In this document: one piece after another, positions 1 to 10,900 of the stretch
Numbering within the stretch: position 1 is the first letter of the stretch
Layout: every line of letters starts with the position of its first letter
NCBI GenBank assembly: GCA_016785225.1
Contig: JAFBJZ010000875.1
Coordinates: forward strand, 62,001 to 126,000
Origin: Psettodes erumei
Taxonomy: Eukaryota > Chordata > Actinopteri > Pleuronectiformes > Psettodidae
Length of the DNA stretch: 64,000 bases
Reading direction: 5' to 3'
Notes under the pieces: model-generated
Database searches by the model: none
What the model was told of the DNA's origin: nothing
Seen by the model: the letters and a program-made list of their open reading frames with translations, nothing else
Translations under genes and position numbers: made by a program

Positions 1-1697
1 GCCTTTGAAGAAAACTTGCTCCAGATTTACATGACCTAAAACCAAATGTTTTTTCTTCTTATTATTATTATTATTATTGTACTTGTTGTTGTTGTTTTTG
101 TTATTATGTTTTATTGTTGTGGTTGTTGATTTATTGTATGTATTAACTGCTATTTTTAATGTATTTCTGAGCATTTTTGGTGAGATACTTTTGCTGTACA
201 GTAGGGAAAATAAAATATTTGTTCTTCTGAGTTTGATCCTTTTCAGATTTTTTTCTCTGAGTGCTGCAATGTGGTGATTGGTCCTCCAGGAGGTGCTATG
301 TGGTTGTCTGCTCTGCAGCTCCCCTCAGTGGCTCCATGCCTGGTTTACAGCACAAATGGTGAACCCCGAGGTGTCACCCATTTTCTAGCTGTCTCCATTA
401 ACACACATCTGCTGAAGGCATATTTCTTCCATCAGTAAAGCACATCCAAGTTTGATCCTTCTTGTTTTGTGATTTTAAGAGACAGGCAGTGCCTGTCTGT
501 TGTTCTGCACTAAGACAAAAGACCTCGACATAACAAGTCATCAAGTGTTTGTAGAAATGTCAGTGCTTTAGGAGTACGTTGTACAAACGTCAAACACTGA
601 CAACAACCAAATTTGCTGATGTGAAGATGAAGACTCATTTTAGGTTTAGTGAAGGGTAAATCCACCTGTGCTTTTTTCATCCATGATGTTTTCATAAATT
701 TTATAACCTTCTCAAGAGCAAGACTGCAGCTAATGACTAATATCATTTATTTGTCAATTTCCTTTTTAATTAATAGATTAATTGGTCTATCAAATTTGAG
801 AAACAAAATGGCCAAGTTCCAAGAGCCCCAGGTCACATCTTCATGTCTTCTTCTGTCTGACAAACAATCCAAATATTTAAAAGCTGAGATCATAAAACCC
901 AGATATTTAAAAGGAGCCCAGAACCAGAGCATATTCACTTTTTGCTTGATAGTTGTGTTCTATCCTTATCCAACATTTCATATTCAGTCTGACTGTTTTC
1001 TCAAAGCTTTTACATGGAGTCTTGTATATGAAACGAAGTACATATACTTTAATATTTTAAGTAGTTATATAATATTCCCTTAATTATAAAGTAAATACAA
1101 AACCCTCTCATTACCACAGCAAAAGCCAAATATAAACAAACACAAACACACTGAATGTTTATCTAATATTATTATTTTTATTTGTGTACCCTTCCCTTTC
1201 CCAAAATTGACCACAAAGACAGGTTTCGATTAATTCATTAATATATTCATGAATACATATCATGGAGAGAACTAAAAAAAATCACAATACAAAAGTCAAT
1301 TTAACACATTGAATGCCAATCACATGTCAAGGTCTTGATTCAATGTTTTTTTTTTACTTATCATGCATTTAAAATATAAAAATAAATTTCTGATTAGGTT
1401 TATATACACTTTTTTTAAAAATACAAAGATAAATACAGTCACATAGCATACATTGTGTACTAAACCAGCAATAACAAACAAAGCATTCACATAACATTCA
1501 CAAAAAACAATTATTACATTCGAAATGCAACTTTAATGATAATTACAGGTCTTGTTTTTTGTTTTTGCTTCTCATTTCAGTTACTTTTCTGTCCCTTCAC
1601 ACACACAGTCCATGACTTTCATTCTGAAGGTAAAAGGAAGCAGTCAGGTGGTGGTTAATAAATAAAAACAATAAAAACAAAGAAAAAAACAGAAAGT
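1..1697 (-). other. pcdh18 3' UTR and downstream flank
   Basis: This AT-rich stretch follows the pcdh18 stop codon. The 3' UTR should begin at 1697 and run leftwards. The best candidate polyadenylation hexamer for a minus-strand transcript is AATAAA (TTTATT on the plus strand) at 1177-1182. Another lies near 130. Positions 50-130 are a TTA/TTG-rich simple repeat. No second gene is supported. The short open frames at 77-277 and 649-1083 have no recognisable domain and biased low-complexity composition. Confidence 0.55.
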
Positions 1698-2653
1698 CTA
1701 GCTCTGCCGGACATCCTGTAAGAGTTTGTTGATCTCAGCTACCAGCTCACTGGCATCCACCAGCTCATTCCGACTGTCGCTGCGTTTGCCCTGAAGGTGG
1801 CTGAGCACAGAGTCAAAATCGTCCTCCTCATAATTCTCTGGGATCTCTTCCATGGCAGGCAGCCACTTGGAGGAGGGTCCAGGGAGAGGTACTGATGCAG
1901 TCCCAGGGGCTGGGGATGGTTGCATCAGAGTGGGGCTGACCAGTGCAGTGAGCAATGGGCTACTGTGGGGTTTGGGAGCATGGCTGCTATTCTGAGGGCT
2001 GTTTTTGGGTACCTGCGAGCCCTTGTTGCTGCTGCTCTGGAAGCTTAGCTTGGTGCTGGGTTTCAGGGTGTGGTAACTGCTGCCCTGGTGGTGGCCAGAT
2101 GGACCAATGCTGCTTCCTGGGTTCTGGAAATGGGTGTTGGCAGCCCAGTCAGCAACACCCTGCTGGTGGATGGAGGGGTTGGACTTGCCAGGCAGATGGC
2201 CTCTTCTGCGATCTAAAGATCCAGTCATGGGTACACCCACCCCACTCAGGCTAGTCCCTTTCTGGTTCTCATTGACCTGCACATATGAGTCCAGACCCTG
2301 GGGTAACAACCTCTGGAACACACTGCTCATTTCTGACAGCAGTGATGTGGTCCCACACAGGTCTTCATCTCTGTCCTCACCTCCCCCATCCTCTCCTTGC
2401 TCCGTTTCACCATTCTCACCATCCAGGTCCTTGCCAAAGGTGGAGAAGCTCTTGTTCCGGGCAGTGCCAGTGTCAGAGCAAGGCTGTGGGGTCTTTTCCT
2501 GTGAGAGGTCAGCAGCTTGGCGGGCTTCTTCCCCTGGGATGTAGAGGTTGCTGCGATAGTCGGAGGAGGATGAGGCTGGGGAGGCCAGGGGGGGCATCCA
2601 GCACTGATCTGAGTGGCCCAGGACACGACACTCCTCTGTGCAGAGCCTTGTAG
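1698..2653 (-). CDS. pcdh18: pcdh18 coding exon 4 (C-terminal tail and stop)
   Basis: The exon begins after acceptor TTTTTGTACAG and encodes TRLCTEECRVLGHSDQCWMP, the cysteine-containing cytoplasmic motif shared by delta protocadherins. A low-complexity Ser/Pro/Gln-rich region follows, then a strongly conserved end (KWLPAMEEIPENYEEDDFDS, then ASELVAEINKLLQDVRQS) and TAG at 1700-1698. FSTFGK (near 2430-2450) fits the WAVE-complex binding consensus (hydrophobic-x-T/S-F-x-x). The middle, about residues 95-270 of the exon, is longer and more repetitive (poly-Ser, His/Gln) than in human. Confidence 0.94.
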
Positions 2654-5600
2654 CTGTACAAAAAGACAGAAACATTCAGTTGAGCAATTGTTTATCAAAA
2701 GTCAAAATACCACAAGTTGAGAGAGCCAAAAGGTGACCTCTTGAAATGTAATGTTATGTTATGTAATGTAATGTAACCCAGAGATATTCAGTGCAGCACA
2801 AAATCCATACATGTGACAAGCTGGAGGCTGTTTGTCATTCTTGGTTGATTAAAAGACTTAAACAAATGATCCATTACCAACATTGTTGCTAGCTACTTTT
2901 CTGTTGATCAACTAATTGATTACATGCCTTATTGTTGTCAGCTCAATATACAGTACATTGGTTAGGAGACAAAGCTGTCATCAGGTTGGCTTAGCAGGTG
3001 TATATGTACACTGTGTGCTATGCAGTTTGAATGTGAGTTTACACAAGTGTATGAGTAAAGCATGTTAGAGTCTTGTAAGCAGGTAATACTCAAGGGCAAT
3101 AAAACCCAGAGAGTTGGGAACCAATAGCGTCATTATTGAATTAATCATTAGTGAAAACAAATGATTCCCCTCCAACCCTCTATTAAGTGATTTATGTCTT
3201 TTTCAGATATACCGTGGTAAGTAATGTCATAATAGAGGCAGAGAAAATTTTACAAGCCCTTATGTAAAGAAGCCCCTTTATAATCTATTGATTTTACAGA
3301 TGGCACAGTTTAAAGCTAGTTTTTTTCTGGAAAAGTTGAATTTTAAAGACAGACTATTACATTCATTGTAATTAAAGGTAATAACATAACATTGGTGTGT
3401 ATAATAATATAAAAGATCAGTTGACAGTTGAGCATCTTTCCATGCAACCTGCCTACCGTCATATGTTCTGCTGCATTGTCTCTGGAAAAACCATAGAAAT
3501 CTGCTTTAGTTAGTCTGAAAGGATTTCTGTCGGAGCACTGCCTGCTACCTTCCAATGTATTTACAATGAAGGGACAATTCAGCAAGGCTGATTGATACCT
3601 ATTATCAATTTAAGATAACTCCTATTCTAAAAGCCCTGCATTTTTCCCTTTCAAGTTGCCTTTTTCAGTATTAATCTTCAAAGTTGAAGTCTCTGAAGAG
3701 TAAATTAAATCAAATGTGCCAACTTAAAGCCTTCATTAAAAGGAGTTTGGAGCTTCTCAGTTGTGCTATTGAAGGACTTCATTTTCCTCTCATTAGCATG
3801 AAAGGAACATTTATAATACATCTTAGAGCAGATGAAAAGTGGATTTGGATGCACTGAAAAACAGCATGGGGGCAAGGCAGATGGGGTCCCTGCTGATGAA
3901 AGGGTAAAAATGAAACATTTAACCCAACTGATCTGTGTGCAAAAAAAGAAATCATAATGCAAACATGAAGTGCCAGTCTGCTTATCTAAGTAACTGCAAT
4001 GTCTATTCAGCTGCTATACTTATAAGTGAACTATAGCTGTTTCTGTTTCTGGAACTCGGGACTACACAGCTTGCTGCTGATACTATGTTTTCCATTGGAT
4101 TTTGATCAGAAATCAAATGCTACTTGTATCCCTCATAAGAAGCAACAGGAGGGCACTGTTATCCCCTGAGCAGAGAGAACAACCAGGAGTGCTGGCAGTA
4201 AGATCTAGACTTAACTGTGGATAGCAATGTATGATGTGTAAGGAACAGATGAAGAACAAGAAGAACAAGGCTGTTTTACGGGCTAAACTGTACTCCGCTC
4301 AAGCTATTGAGAAGTGATAGCTGACTTTAACATGTAAAATAGGTGGAGTTCATTGAACCCATTTAGACTGAAAATAATAGGTAGCCTTCATTTATAGTAT
4401 GTCTTCACTCACCCCTGCCTGTGCATGACAACCCTGTTTTCTCTACATTGATCATGTAAACAGGGTAGAGTTTTTTTTGACCAATGTTCAGGTTATCATT
4501 AAAAACTGCATTCAGTTGTCTGAACCATCTGCATGGAAGCAGTCTACTTGTACATGTTACACTGATGAAGGACCTTGGACTAAAGGCACCTTGTACATTT
4601 TTTGGTCTTAAAACTGAGCTTCAAAGAACAGAAACACTTCCTCAATTTCACTTGTGACACCATGATTATAACAGGGGCTTGCATAGTAACTTCTCCATGG
4701 GCAACTCAAACTCAGATTTGTAAATGGAATTTCTGAGATGTAAGACAAGCTAATCCTTTCCAAGAGTGAGTTAACAAGATTGATGTCAATGTATTTGTGT
4801 TGCAATGGAGACAGATTGTTTAGTTTTGCTTAACATTCAGACCAGAAGCAGGGAACAGTTTGCTTAGTTATGTACAAAGTGAAGAATAACATCGACAAAC
4901 GTGTTGTGTAATGTTGTGCAGAGTTGTAGAGTATAGCACTTCAACCTCCGAAATGGCATTAACTAAACGCTGTTGGTAATCATGTATGCTGCAGTGGACA
5001 GGGAATGGGAGGTGGGGTGAACATAAAGAAGGAAAAAGGTGAGCTTTGAGATGTAATTATGCTCTTCAGGGCTTAGTCACGAGCCCAACTCAGAGCCAAC
5101 TCCATAGCAACTACTTGTCACATGGCAATTAAATGTCTCCTTTTCATCAGAGGAACAGGAGTGCTTTCATTTTGGATGGCTCAAAGTGAAAGCTTGAAGG
5201 TGGGGAGAGGAGAGTGACTAACGAGTGCAGCTCCTCCACAAAGCTATAAAGAAAGAGAAGAAGAGTGGGAGGAGGTGTTAGTGATGAGATTGTCTGCCTG
5301 TCTGGGTCGATTTTAATTGGAATGTAGCTCAAATGCTGTGTCGCATGATGGCTATGTTGGAAGGTGGCTGGAAAGGAGAGGGATGATTTGATGAAAGAAG
5401 CTGCAGCACCTGACAAACTGTGTGACATTAGCTGAGACAGGCTGAGAGGCAGAGGAGTTTAAGAGAGTGTGACCAAATGTTGTAAAACTCAACTAGTCTG
5501 TGAATCCTACCAGATATGTGATGCTAGGTGGGTAGACTATATTGAAGTCAGTTGGGTCACCCAATGTTCAGCGAGTGTTGACTCAGAGACAATGGAGACT

Positions 5601-8600
5601 CCACGCAGTGTGGCAGTGGGAAAAACAGATGGCTGGCTGGAAAGGAGGATCGGTTGAGCTATTTGGAGCGAATATCAAGAACAAAATGACAGTGAAGTGG
5701 AGCTCACAAACCCCCAAAGCCAGTGCACACAAGCTGCCAACTTGCCCCAACTGCTGAAAATCCTTTTTACTTCAGGGCAACAGAAATGAAACACAGTTTG
5801 CCACTTATTTTATCTTAACCCAGGGTTTCTGAACGTGTATGTCATAAAATTCTCATGATCCCAGCAATAGATTTGTACCTTGGTAAAACAGTCTTTATAC
5901 AACAATCATTTGCACATAAGTATCGAGATATTAGTCTCTGCGCCTGTAGTGATCATGACATGACATGGGAGAAAAAGTCCACAGTTCTCATTCTGTGGTA
6001 GTTCAAATCAAATGTCCAGTGTGTAGGATTAAGGAATATCTATAAAAAATACAATTGTTTCCATTAGTGTATAATCAACTGAAACTAAGAATCAGTCTGT
6101 TTTCATTACCTGAGATTGATCTACATTGGGAGCGGGACCTCATCCAAGGAGTCCATCATGTTGTGGCCCAGAATAGACAAACTGAACCTTGACTCTTGTG
6201 GGGGCCTTTTATATATTTATGTTACCTGAAGGCTATTGTTGGTTCTCTTACACACTTGGAAGGGGATGGGTGAGGGTAGGAGTAATCAGCTGGTTGAAGT
6301 CTTTACCTTCACCGTTGGAGGCCACTAAATCCTATACAATGAATTCATTAAGTTCAGCTCGGGTTAGCTATAGCTCATGTAAGACTTCAGCACTGGGACT
6401 AATATTAAGCGATTATATTCCTAAGTTAATTTCTTTTTATTGAAAACTACTGTTTATGTCTGGGAGAGCAACAAGGGCAGAATTTCCTACTCATAAGACT
6501 GTGACTTTGGTAGATATCCAGTTAATTTTTTGTACCTCAGACTGCTGAAGCTTCATGTTAGTTTTGGATGGAGGGCGGGCATGTACCTGCATGCGTTCTG
6601 TGCTGGCCATCAGGGGCATATATCTCAGTAAAGCCCTCACCAAGGAGCCTATCCATGGGTGACTCCCTGCCTGGCTCGTAGTCGCTGTCCCCAGCCTCGC
6701 TGTCTCCACGACCACTGTCCTTCAGACTAAACTTATCCATTTCATTCAAGGCATACCTGCACAGAGACAGACAGAGGTTTTGATATATTTCTCATCATTG
6801 ACAGTAATATTATCAAGTGTTTATGGCAATGCAATGCTTCTGGCAGATAATAAGGTGCACAGAGAAAAGTGGTTTTACATAATATTATGCCAATGTGAAG
6901 TTATTAACGATACAGTTTGACTCTAAACCTAAAAGCTACAGGATATGGATGTGATGGGCTATGTGAAAGTAAATGGGATGACTTTGTGAAAGTACTGACA
7001 AGAGCAGAAATAATGTGCAAACATTTTTGTGATATTACAGAGGTGGGGTATAAAGGGGTATCACTTAAATATAAACTTACTTCTGCTAAAGTCTGACAAC
7101 AAAGACTTCAAAAGCATAATTTATGCATGTGCATTACCTGTAGCTCCTGGTGTATTTGTTGCCTCTGAAGCTAGGCCTTGGCTGGTACTGGCCCTGATGG
7201 AGCATGGACAGAAGCTGTGAGACTTGCTACAATCCCAAGAGAAACAAACAAAAAAGGACAAAAAGAAATAAAAAGACAAAAATAAAAGGAAAAAATGAAG
7301 AGGAGAAAATGAATGGAGTCAAACAAACAAGTCCACAAGACAATGTTTGGTGGAAACAGGGGAAGGTGTGGGGGGGCATGACTTTGTGACTTGCTCCTGC
7401 ATTTGATGGTTAACAAAAACATGACACAAAAGGGCTGGAGGTAACAGAATATGGGAGCAAGGGATAAATTCAGACCAAATACTAAATATAAAAAGACAAG
7501 AAATCTTCACAGTACATGATTTTAGACAGAAATACTACAAGTACTTTATCTTTTTGTTTAGAAGATGCACACAATAAGTAAAGCTCTGTGTTTACACAAA
7601 TTTTTGAATGAAGGATGGGCATAACAGTGAAGCTACGTTTGAAGAAAATGAACTACAAGCATGAAAGAAACTGAAATCTTAGTGTCTTACCTCCACAGGT
7701 GGTGTGGGGTGGGCCAGCTCCAGGGCAAAGTTTTCTGGGACATGATTGGAGGAGATGGTAACCAGGCTGTTGAGGGACTGGCGACTATGATGGCTCTGCC
7801 TGCTCCCCAGGGTACCTCTCTCAGGTGTTGGGGAGGCTGAGGGGGAGCGTGGGTGTGCCCGGACAGGCAGAGTTCCATTGATGGTCGGGACAAGGGTGAT
7901 GTCTGCCTTGTGGATTTGCCTGGCAGGCTTCTTGGGGTGGTTCTGATAGCTGTTCTCTGCCACACGGCAGTTGTACTTGTGCCTGGGGTCTTTCTTTTCA
8001 TGGCTGCAGCGGGTGGTGGCAAACATCACCATGACAATAAGCAGAAGAGTGCAAACAGCACCCAAAGATATGATGACAATTAGGGAGAGATCTAGTGAGG
8101 CTTGGCTGGAGCCTGTGGGGTAGAGAGGAGGGAGGATGTCCATGTTCTCTTGCAGCGAGAGCATAAGGAGGGCCGCTGTGGACAGCCTACTATTGCCTCT
8201 GTCCTGCACTTCTACCTTGATCTCCATCACGTCCTGAGAAGCCTGTTCTAGGCTGGCATTGGTTCTGAGTTCACATCGTCGGGCATCCATCACAAACAGC
8301 CCATCATCATTGCCACCAATAATAGAGCAGCTCACTTCTCCGTTTGCACCAGCATCGCGGTCCGTGACCTTTAGCATAGTTATCAGTTGACCTGGTGATG
8401 CATACTTCCACACCAGAAGCTCAGCAGTGTGATTCTGGAGGGAGGGGGAGTGGATGATAGGAGGGTTGTCATTTTCATCCAAAACAGTTAGAAGGACAGA
8501 GGTGTTTGCTGACAACACAGGGTTTCCGCCATCATGTGCTTGAATGGTGAAGGAGATTCGGCTGACATCTTCATGGTCAAAACTGCGTAAGGCATAGACT

Positions 8601-10192
8601 GCACCATTAGAGTGGTCTATGGTAACATAGGTGGAGATGGGGCTCCCTTGGACCAGGGTATCTATGATAGTGTAGGTGACCTGGCCATTAGTGCCCAGAT
8701 CTGGATCTGAGGCCACTACGGTCATCAGGTATGCTCCTGGGGAGTTGTTCTCTGATTTAAAGACTTCATAGTGGCTCTTCTCAAAACATGGAGGATTGTC
8801 GTTTTCATCCAGCACCTCAACAGTAAAGTGTTTGGTGGTGGAGAGACTGGGAGAGCCCCTATCCTCAGCTATGACTGTAAGACTATACTCTGACCTCTTC
8901 TCCCTGTCCAGGGAGATGTTGGTCAGGATCATGTAGTTCTTCTCATAGGTTTTCTGGAGTCTGAAATGGCCGTGGCCATGCAGCCTGCACACCACCTCGC
9001 CGTTGAGCCCCGCATCATTGTCGTCAACACGCACCAGAGCTATAAACGTGTCCACTAGGGCCCCTTCTGAAATGTAAGCCACTTCCTCTTTGCCAGGGGT
9101 CATCAGGTTGATGTTTATTTCTGGTTTGTTGTCATTAACATCCACCAATTTCACCACAATTTTGCAAAGTCCGGGGATGGAGTTAGGACCGAGGTCCTGA
9201 GCCTGGACATCCAGCTCATAGGAAGCAGTATTTTCATAGTCCACTTTTTTAAAAAGTGTAATGTGGCCATTTTCTGGGTTTATCTTAAATGTTTCCAAGA
9301 TCTTTGTCGAAACATGACTGCTGAAAGAGTAGACTATTTTTCCATTAGTGCCCTCGTCTGGATCTGTGGCGTTTAAATCAATGATTAAAGTCCCAAGGGA
9401 AGAGTTTTCCAGCAAATTGATAATATAAGCCTGTTCATCAAACGCTGGGCTGTTGTCATTGGAGTCAGAGATACTGATCTTGAGCAAAGTAGAGCCAGAC
9501 TTTGGGGGTACACCATTATCCGAGGCTGTGAGCTGAAGCTGGTAGCTGGACTGCACCTCTCGATCCAGCTCCCTCATCACCACCAGCTCCGCATACTTGG
9601 CCCCGTCCGTCCTGGTTCTAACCTCAATCTTAAAGAAATTATTGGGTGTCAGAGAGTAGGTGTGTAAAGAATAGTCTCCGACATCCGCATCCACTGCGCC
9701 GTCCAGCGGAATTCGCATCCCCACGGATGCACTCTCAGAGATCTCGATGGGGACAATGGCGCGGGAGAAGTGCGGGGAATTATCGTTAATGTCCAGCACT
9801 TCCACCTCCACATGAAAAAGCTGCAGGTACTCCGTTGGGAGTGTGACCACGTCGAATTCAATCGAGCAGTTTAAGTTTTTCTCGCAAAGCTTCTCGCGGT
9901 CGATTTTGGTGCCAATGCTGATCTCCCCGTCCACCTCACGGACAGATAGGAATGGCGTACTCCCCCGTTGCATAGCTCGGAACCGAAAGGTCAAGGAACT
10001 CGGTAGTTTAGATAAAACCCCAGCCACATCCTCCTGTAACCGTGCAATAACTGTGCCTACTTTCTGCTCCTCGTAAACTTTGTATTTCAGAGTCTTACCT
10101 GTGGCGCCGTGCATAAGTGCAACCACGAGCAGTAGTTTGAGTAATGTCGGAGAGAAAATATTTCCTTTGGTATGGATCATTTTTGCTCCCAT
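1698..10192 (-). CDS. pcdh18: Protocadherin-18 (delta-2 protocadherin), four coding exons
   Basis: The coding sequence is join(1698..2653, 6587..6756, 7138..7226, 7691..10192) on the minus strand, about 1238 residues. The product is a single-pass membrane homophilic adhesion molecule of the delta-2 protocadherins (PCDH8/10/17/18/19), acting in neural and mesodermal cell sorting and linking to actin regulators. The sequence shows a signal peptide (about residues 1-32), six cadherin repeats with Ca2+ motifs (DINDNSP, DSNDNSP, DVNDNKP and DENDNPP twice), a membrane span at about 700-724, and a long cytoplasmic tail ending in LLQDVRQS. From remembered human PCDH18, the start of the mature protein, the CM motifs and the C-terminus match closely. 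The fish protein is about 100 residues longer than human (about 1135), mainly in the tail. I placed the start at the ATG at 10192 because the frame extends upstream only through a GTG. A second in-frame ATG lies at 10180. I cannot tell the teleost paralogue (a or b). Confidence 0.95.
2654..6586 (-). other. pcdh18 intron 3 (3933 bp)
   Basis: This is the largest intron, between the CM-motif exon and the last exon, bounded by donor GTACAT and acceptor TTTTTGTACAG. A short ATGTA/ATGTT repeat lies near 2744-2776. I see no transposon or RNA gene. Open frames inside are short and have no domain. Confidence 0.85.
6587..6756 (-). CDS. pcdh18: pcdh18 coding exon 3 (170 nt, conserved CM motif)
   Basis: The exon encodes YALNEMDKFSLKDSGRGDSE followed by AGDSDYEPGRESPMDRLLGE, the conserved delta-protocadherin cytoplasmic motif. 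It enters after acceptor GTGCAG (6757-6759) and leaves at donor GTACAT (6586 downward), phase 2 in and phase 1 out. The end of the exon (DGQHRTHA) is less conserved, as in the human counterpart at this place. Confidence 0.93.
6757..7137 (-). other. pcdh18 intron 2 (381 bp)
   Basis: Intron with donor GTAATG and acceptor CTGTGCAG. It is AT-rich and holds nothing recognisable. Confidence 0.85.
7138..7226 (-). CDS. pcdh18: pcdh18 coding exon 2 (89 nt)
   Basis: This short exon encodes QVSQLLSMLHQGQYQPRPSF and then RGNKYTRSY, plus two bases of the next codon. It matches the human segment VSQLLSMLHQGQYQPRPSFR. The acceptor is a pyrimidine-rich run ending TTGTAG (7228-7227) and the donor is GTAATG starting at 7137. 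Phase is 0 in and 2 out. One extra residue (Q) sits at the exon 1/2 junction compared with human. It follows from the only AG acceptor that keeps frame. Confidence 0.92.
7227..7690 (-). other. pcdh18 intron 1 (464 bp)
   Basis: Intron with donor GTAAGA and acceptor TTGTAG, preceded by a T-rich tract (7228-7320) that serves as polypyrimidine tract on the minus strand. The same tract makes purine-rich false frames on the plus strand. Confidence 0.85.
7691..10192 (-). CDS. pcdh18: pcdh18 coding exon 1 (ectodomain, membrane span, proximal tail)
   Basis: This large single exon of 834 codons is typical of non-clustered protocadherins. It carries the signal peptide, six extracellular cadherin repeats and the span SLIVIISLGAVCTLLLIVMV, followed by TRCSHEKKD at the inner face. 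The start ATG has G at -3 and G at +4. The exon ends GTG GAG, followed by the donor GTAAGA (7690 downward), phase 0. The frame would otherwise stop four codons later, so a shorter membrane-bound isoform ending VEVRH is possible if the intron is retained. DRE/LDRE and DxNDNxP calcium motifs recur through the ectodomain. Several N-glycosylation sequons (for example NCS, NAT, NIS, NTS) are visible. Confidence 0.95.
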
Positions 10193-10391
10193 CTCCTGTG
10201 CGCACACTTGGGCGATTACTTCCGCAGAGGAAATAAACCAGGGGGAGTAGATGTCTTCTCAGAAGTCTGGCATGTTGATTTCTCCGCTGCTGTTCACTGT
10301 CCGCCAAATGTACTCCGCAAAATAGATAAAGAAATAAATTAAATTACTAAATATAGTACTGATAAACTACCCTTCTTTTGTCAAAGAATAG

Positions 10392-10431
<40 letters not shown>

Positions 10432-10900
10432 CTCCTCGTCTCTTTTGCATATATCCATATACGGCCGTCGCCTCCTGTGTGTGCGCCTTCGTGAATGAGT
10501 ATTTGTCTGTCTGGGCGAAGAAAAGGCGCAGCTTTCTCCTACTATGCTTGCATGAGTCAGTGAGCGCACGCTCGCGCGCGCGCGCGCGTGTGTGTATGTA
10601 TACGTGTCCCGCCCAGCGCGCTCTGCACTGTCTCTGCTCCAGACTCTCTCCGCCCGCCCTGCAACCAAACTGCGTCTCATCTCCACACAAAACACTCCCC
10701 GCACCGCTTTTCACTCCCCCCTCCTCCTAAATCACCATAATGGCCTCCTTCAAGCAGCACAAAAGGGGCTATTGGTAGCCCCGTCTTCTCTACCTCCCTC
10801 CCCAACACAGAATACGACCCAGCATTATAAGTGTGCCACAACAATGGGCAATGGGAGGAAGTATTCCGGCCTCAGCCACTTTTAACACAACGCACACAGA
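10193..10900 (-). promoter_or_regulatory. pcdh18 5' UTR and putative promoter region
   Basis: This segment immediately upstream of the start codon is markedly more GC-rich and CpG-richer than the rest of the window (10550-10700 especially), as expected for a developmental gene promoter. It contains a (CA)n tract at 10394-10429 and an alternating GC then GT tract at about 10566-10600. The transcription start cannot be located from sequence alone. No single TATA box stands out. Confidence 0.55.
10394..10429. repeat. (CA)n microsatellite in pcdh18 5' region
   Basis: About 18 uninterrupted CA units, roughly 200 bp upstream of the pcdh18 start codon. Probably polymorphic. Confidence 0.95.

Noticed and set aside
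1955..2653. Plus-strand and alternative minus-strand frames over pcdh18 exon 4
   Set aside because: They are antisense or shifted shadows of the conserved pcdh18 tail and show no domain.
10193..10207. Pcdh18 start at 10207 (MCAQEMGAK...)
   Set aside because: The first codon there is GTG. The first ATG is at 10192 and has a good context.
10367..10730. Frames rich in VCVCVC and RARARAR upstream of pcdh18
   Set aside because: They are translations of the (CA)n and (GC)n tracts, not proteins.
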